Of a stretch of DNA of 35,912 nt, positions 33,408 to 35,912 are shown piece after piece (the first letter of the stretch is position 1; every line of letters begins with the position of its first letter). A program made the position numbers and the translations under genes. The notes below the pieces were generated by a model that had not been told where the DNA came from, did no database searches, and was given only the letters and a program-made list of their open reading frames with translations. The DNA is from Candidatus Gastranaerophilales bacterium (GTDB lineage Bacteria; Cyanobacteriota; Vampirovibrionia; Gastranaerophilales; Gastranaerophilaceae), in the NCBI GenBank assembly GCA_944326125.1, contig CALVCR010000119.1:1-35912 (forward strand), written 5' to 3'.

Positions 33408-34130
33408 ATGCTAGAAAGAATTGAAAAGTTACAAGTTTTAACAGTCGGCATACTGGCAGTTCTTACTGTATTTGTATGCGCTAAAATGTTATCAACAACA
33501 TTTTCAGGAAATTCAATTTCTGTAACAGGTTCAGCTTATGAAATTGTTAAGTCAGACTCAGGAACTTTGAGCTTTAACGTTACAGTAAAACGCCCGACAA
33601 AACAAGAAGCTTATACTGCAATTCAATCACAAATTAAAACTGTAGAAAAATACTTACAGGACAAAAATATTACCGATATAGAAAGAAAAACCATAAACGG
33701 CTACTACAGCTATAAAAGAGATCCTAAAACAGGCGCATATACAGATATAACAGAAGCTTATAACCTTTCACAACCGTTTATGATTAGCTCTGATAATGTT
33801 GAATTAATTAAAACTATATCAAATGATATTACAGGCTTAATTAACCAAGGAATCGACGTAAATGTATTTGCAGTATCTTACCATTACTCAAAACTTCCTG
33901 AACTTAAAGTTTCATTGTTAGAAAAAGCTTCCGTTGATGCTAAAGCCAGAGCTGCTTCAATGCTTAAAGCAACACATAACAGTGTAGGAAAAATTCAATC
34001 TGTAAGAATGGGTGTATATCAGATTACTCCTGTTAACTCTACAGACGTTTCAGATATGGGTATAAATGATGCAACTACTATTGATAAAAAAGTTACAGCA
34101 GTTGCTAACATAACATTTAAAATTAAGTAA
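33408..34130 (+). CDS. SIMPL-domain (DUF541) membrane-anchored protein
   Basis: 240 aa. N-terminal transmembrane helix ~11-31 (LTVGILAVLTVFVCAKML), then a SIMPL domain: ISVTGSAYEIVKSDSGTLSFNVTVKRPTKQEAY at the start and ARAASMLKATHNSVGKIQSVR near the end. These domains form ring-like oligomers in periplasmic or surface proteins of mostly unknown role. Ribosome-binding site AAGGAG. A perfect terminator follows. Confidence 0.88.
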   Translation: MLERIEKLQVLTVGILAVLTVFVCAKMLSTTFSGNSISVTGSAYEIVKSDSGTLSFNVTVKRPTKQEAYTAIQSQIKTVEKYLQDKNITDIERKTINGYYSYKRDPKTGAYTDITEAYNLSQPFMISSDNVELIKTISNDITGLINQGIDVNVFAVSYHYSKLPELKVSLLEKASVDAKARAASMLKATHNSVGKIQSVRMGVYQITPVNSTDVSDMGINDATTIDKKVTAVANITFKIK

Positions 34131-34136
34131 ACTTAA

Positions 34137-34166
34137 TGCCCCATTTTACATAAAATGGGGCATTTA
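34137..34166 (+). terminator. Terminator after the SIMPL gene, also left arm of an inverted repeat
   Basis: TGCCCCATTTTA / TAAAATGGGGCA is a perfect 12-bp stem with a 2-nt loop, then an interrupted T-rich tail. Its 16-bp centre (34142-34157) recurs in reverse complement at 34480-34495. Confidence 0.75.
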
Positions 34167-34495
34167 TTTTGTTCCTCACACTTGGAGCGAATTCTATATT
34201 TTCTTTAGTTTAATAATTCTTGTAATTTTCTTTTTCTGTTTTCAATGACCATTGGGCATCACAAGGATTGTGCTTCGCACAATCTCTTATGCTCGCAACT
34301 GACACCTCACCCCACCCCTCTCCTAAAAGGAGAGGGGGTTCTATGCATTTTTCGGTAGAAAAATGCAGCAGTGCGTTGTTTTTCTTTCTTATCCAAAGTT
34401 CTTTCTTTTTATATCGCAACAAAAAGAAAGAACTTTGGTGCGGGGTACGGGGCGGCATTAGCCCCGATAAATTATCCATCATTTTATGTAAAATG
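34142..34495. repeat. Array of perfect hairpins bounded by 16-bp inverted repeats
   Basis: Outer repeats: 34142-34157 and 34480-34495 are exact reverse complements. Inside are a GATTGTGC-TTC-GCACAATC hairpin (34266-34284), a 10-bp CCCCTCTCCT hairpin (34315-34337, dispersed repeat copy B), a 10-bp TGCATTTTTC-GGTA hairpin (34344-34367), an 18-bp hairpin (34393-34438) and CGGGGC/GCCCCG (about 34448-34466). I see no convincing protein gene in this gap; the ORFs through it have no ribosome-binding sites or recognisable composition. Confidence 0.75.
34303..34338 (-). repeat. Dispersed hairpin repeat, copy B
   Basis: Inverted copy of the element at 6417-6448, sharing the CCTCTCC/GGAGAGG stem and GGGTGAGGTG tail. 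It lies inside the hairpin array. Confidence 0.75.
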
Positions 34496-34591
34496 AGGTA
34501 TTGTATGTAACAATATATATATTTTATATTGCGATAATAGATAAAACAAGTTATAATAATAAAGTAAATGATTTATTAAAGAGGATACATT

Positions 34592-34789
34592 ATGGATGTA
34601 AGTTCAGTAGGGTACGGAAGCGCCCTAACCCCGGAAGTGCAGGCACAGTATGCAGTGCAATTATTAAGCACGGCTCAGCAGACAGGTTATATTGCAGGTG
34701 ATATTATACAAGATACAGTAGAAATATCAGCCGAAGCGTTAGCTAAATATACAGAAGAACTAACTGCAAGCATTGAAAAATTATTATAA
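34592..34789 (+). CDS. Small protein, 65 aa, possibly YjfB-like
   Basis: Starts MDVSSVGYGSALTPEVQAQY after AAGAGG. The opening MD(V/I)-S and the following Gln/Ala-rich helix (AVQLLSTAQQTGYIAGDII) recall YjfB-family small proteins annotated as putative motility proteins, but the match is weak and made by eye. A strong terminator follows directly. The upstream region contains a TGTAACAATATATATA 16-mer shared with the lysozyme-like gene. Confidence 0.7.
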   Translation: MDVSSVGYGSALTPEVQAQYAVQLLSTAQQTGYIAGDIIQDTVEISAEALAKYTEELTASIEKLL

Positions 34790-34794
34790 ACTTT

Positions 34795-34819
34795 AAGCCC
34801 GATAATATCGGGCTTTTTA
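34795..34819 (+). terminator. Terminator of the 65-aa gene
   Basis: AAGCCCGAT-AAT-ATCGGGCTT stem followed by T residues, immediately after the stop codon. Confidence 0.85.
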
Positions 34820-34914
34820 GTGCAAAAAATCAGAAAAAATAGCTAATCCTTTTCTCTAATTTATTTACGGAAACTCAGGTAATAATAAAAAAGGAACAAG
34901 AAAAGGAGGTAAAA

Positions 34915-35151
34915 ATGAATATCCTGAAATATGTTGCCTATGCCCTTGTTATAATCGGTGCACTTAACTGGGGGATGATAGGTTTATTCGGATTTGATCT
35001 TGTTGCAGCTGTATTTGGTGATATGACAATTCTATCCAGAATTATCTATTCCCTTGTTGGTGTAAGTGCTGTTATCACCGCATTAACTATGCATCAGTGT
35101 GATACGGTCCGAAAAGAAGAAACCTGCGAATACGGGAATTGTAACCTGTAA
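34915..35151 (+). CDS. DUF378 family membrane protein
   Basis: 78 aa. The family signature GALNWGMIGLFGFDLVAAVFG is visible, between two transmembrane helices (~5-28 and ~42-60). Function unknown. The C-terminal tail has three cysteines (HQCDTVRKEETCEYGNC). Ribosome-binding site AAAGGAGG. It sits between two small-gene terminators as its own unit. Confidence 0.92.
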   Translation: MNILKYVAYALVIIGALNWGMIGLFGFDLVAAVFGDMTILSRIIYSLVGVSAVITALTMHQCDTVRKEETCEYGNCNL

Positions 35152-35156
35152 GAAAT

Positions 35157-35190
35157 AAAAAGGTTTGAGGATTCTCCTCAAACCTTTTTT
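35157..35190. terminator. Bidirectional terminator
   Basis: AGGTTTGAGGA-TTC-TCCTCAAACCT, a perfect 11-bp stem flanked by A and T runs on either side. It can end both the DUF378 gene and the convergent gene at 35217-35636. Confidence 0.85.
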
Positions 35191-35216
35191 ATATACTACA
35201 ATAATAGATTAAAAAA

Positions 35217-35636
35217 CTAAACACCTTCTATTTTTTTAATATTACTAAAAGATTGCATTGCATCGTCAGAATTTTCTTTCGGTTTTGTAGCACACAAACC
35301 CAGCAGAGCAAGCGCTGTAGTTGTTGCTGGAATTATAGGCTTTTCTGTTATCGGATCAATTACATTTTTATACATCTTATAATCAGCCGCCTCAAGATTA
35401 TTAGTAACATTTGTGGCTATGGATTTTGAATTATCATAACCAAATTCCTTTGGAATTGCACCATATTTAATAGCAAGATTAGGCTCGGTCTCAACATAGT
35501 AACCTTTATCTGCAGTAGGGTTTAAAGACTTTCCCGGAGTTTTGGCTAACGAAGCCGCTGTTAGAACACCTCCGGCAATAGCCACACTCATAAGGGTAGT
35601 TCTTAATAATGATGGGGCGTAAATTTTGTTCAACAT
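35217..35636 (-). CDS. Hypothetical protein with two hydrophobic segments, 139 aa
   Basis: Start chosen at the ATG at 35636 (MLNKIYAPSLLRTTLMSVAI), which has AAGGAG 8 nt upstream; a TTG six codons earlier lies before that site. Hydrophobic segments at ~11-28 (RTTLMSVAIAGGVLTAASL) and ~108-120 (ATTTALALLGLC). The intervening part is polar (YYVETEPNLAIKYGAIPKEFGYD). No family recognised. Its upstream region contains a (CTA)13 repeat and a TTAAC-AAAA-GTTAA palindrome. Confidence 0.7.
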   Translation of the reverse strand: MLNKIYAPSLLRTTLMSVAIAGGVLTAASLAKTPGKSLNPTADKGYYVETEPNLAIKYGAIPKEFGYDNSKSIATNVTNNLEAADYKMYKNVIDPITEKPIIPATTTALALLGLCATKPKENSDDAMQSFSNIKKIEGV

Positions 35637-35714
35637 GATAAAATCTCCTTTCAAAATGACACTACATTCTTCACATAGCTATTAAGTAAAATAGATAATA
35701 AAAATTGCTCGCAC

Positions 35715-35753
<39 letters not shown>

Positions 35754-35795
35754 TATTCCGCTCTACGCAAAGATTCCAGCTCAGGAAAATTCATC

Positions 35796-35810
35796 TTAAC
35801 AAAAGTTAAC
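35796..35810. promoter_or_regulatory. Palindromic operator-like site upstream of the microsatellite
   Basis: TTAAC-AAAA-GTTAA(C). On the minus strand it reads TTAACTTTTGTTAA, matching the TTAAnTTTTGTwAA pattern found upstream of four other unrecognised genes. Confidence 0.35.
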
Positions 35811-35912
35811 AAACATACATGTTCTTTGCCTCGCAAATAAAGAAAAAGAAATAGGTTTAAAATATACATCTAAAATAAAAAGACCATAGATTAATCATCC
35901 GATTTAAATCTA

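Noticed and set aside
34268-34510. 80-codon plus-strand ORF and antisense 90-codon ORF in the hairpin array
   Set aside because: Both run through palindromes, have no ribosome-binding site and give low-complexity Ser/Phe or Lys-rich peptides that mirror each other.

Overview
The window is 35.9 kb of compact, AT-rich bacterial chromosome: mostly housekeeping genes on both strands, short intergenic gaps, and a few unrecognised genes. The gene set suggests a non-photosynthetic cyanobacterial relative of the Gastranaerophilales/Melainabacteria type. This is inferred from a cyanobacterial-style GGPP synthase, an AMIN-domain cell-wall amidase, an MlaE-type permease, a flagellin, a prepilin peptidase, a 2-oxoacid:ferredoxin oxidoreductase and no photosynthesis genes. 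I could not test it by phylogeny.

Layout. 1-4.4 kb: a truncated helical-repeat gene, an alpha/beta-hydrolase-like exported protein with an altered catalytic triad, two unrecognised genes and a 42-codon ORF. 4.5-12.5 kb: AMIN amidase and murI, then tsaD diverging from obgE-tadA-DUF2400-TPR-pheA. 12.5-12.9 kb: a repeat-rich gap with tRNA-Thr(CGT) and a second copy of that tRNA's 3' end. 12.9-15.0 kb (minus): NAD-type isocitrate dehydrogenase, a TSCPD protein and an EF-hand protein. 15.1-18.9 kb (plus): ilvE-mlaE, a sigma factor coupled to a prepilin peptidase, and a hypothetical gene. 18.9-21.5 kb (minus): a four-gene Vor/Kor-type operon (ferredoxin, alpha, beta, gamma). 21.7 kb: a lone flagellin. 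22.8-28.1 kb (minus): rsgA, prenyl synthase and yuiD-like, then rpsE-rpmD-rplO-secY, a detached end of the spc operon. 28.2-29.7 kb: ribH and murQ. 29.7-31.2 kb (minus): a LysM/GH24 lysozyme-like protein without a signal peptide. 31.4-34.1 kb: gpsA-ricT and a SIMPL protein. The right end holds a 360-bp array of perfect hairpins, two small proteins and an unrecognised gene whose upstream region carries a 13-copy trinucleotide repeat.

Themes. Peptidoglycan: amidase, MurI, MurQ and the lysozyme-like protein. Translation and ribosome maturation: TsaD, TadA, ObgE, RsgA, S5, L30 and L15. Carbon metabolism: isocitrate dehydrogenase, IlvE and ferredoxin-linked oxoacid oxidation. The least ordinary signals are non-coding: the hairpin array, -10 boxes directly in front of start codons (probable leaderless mRNAs), AT-rich upstream motifs shared by unrecognised genes, the trinucleotide microsatellite and the tRNA 3'-end duplication.
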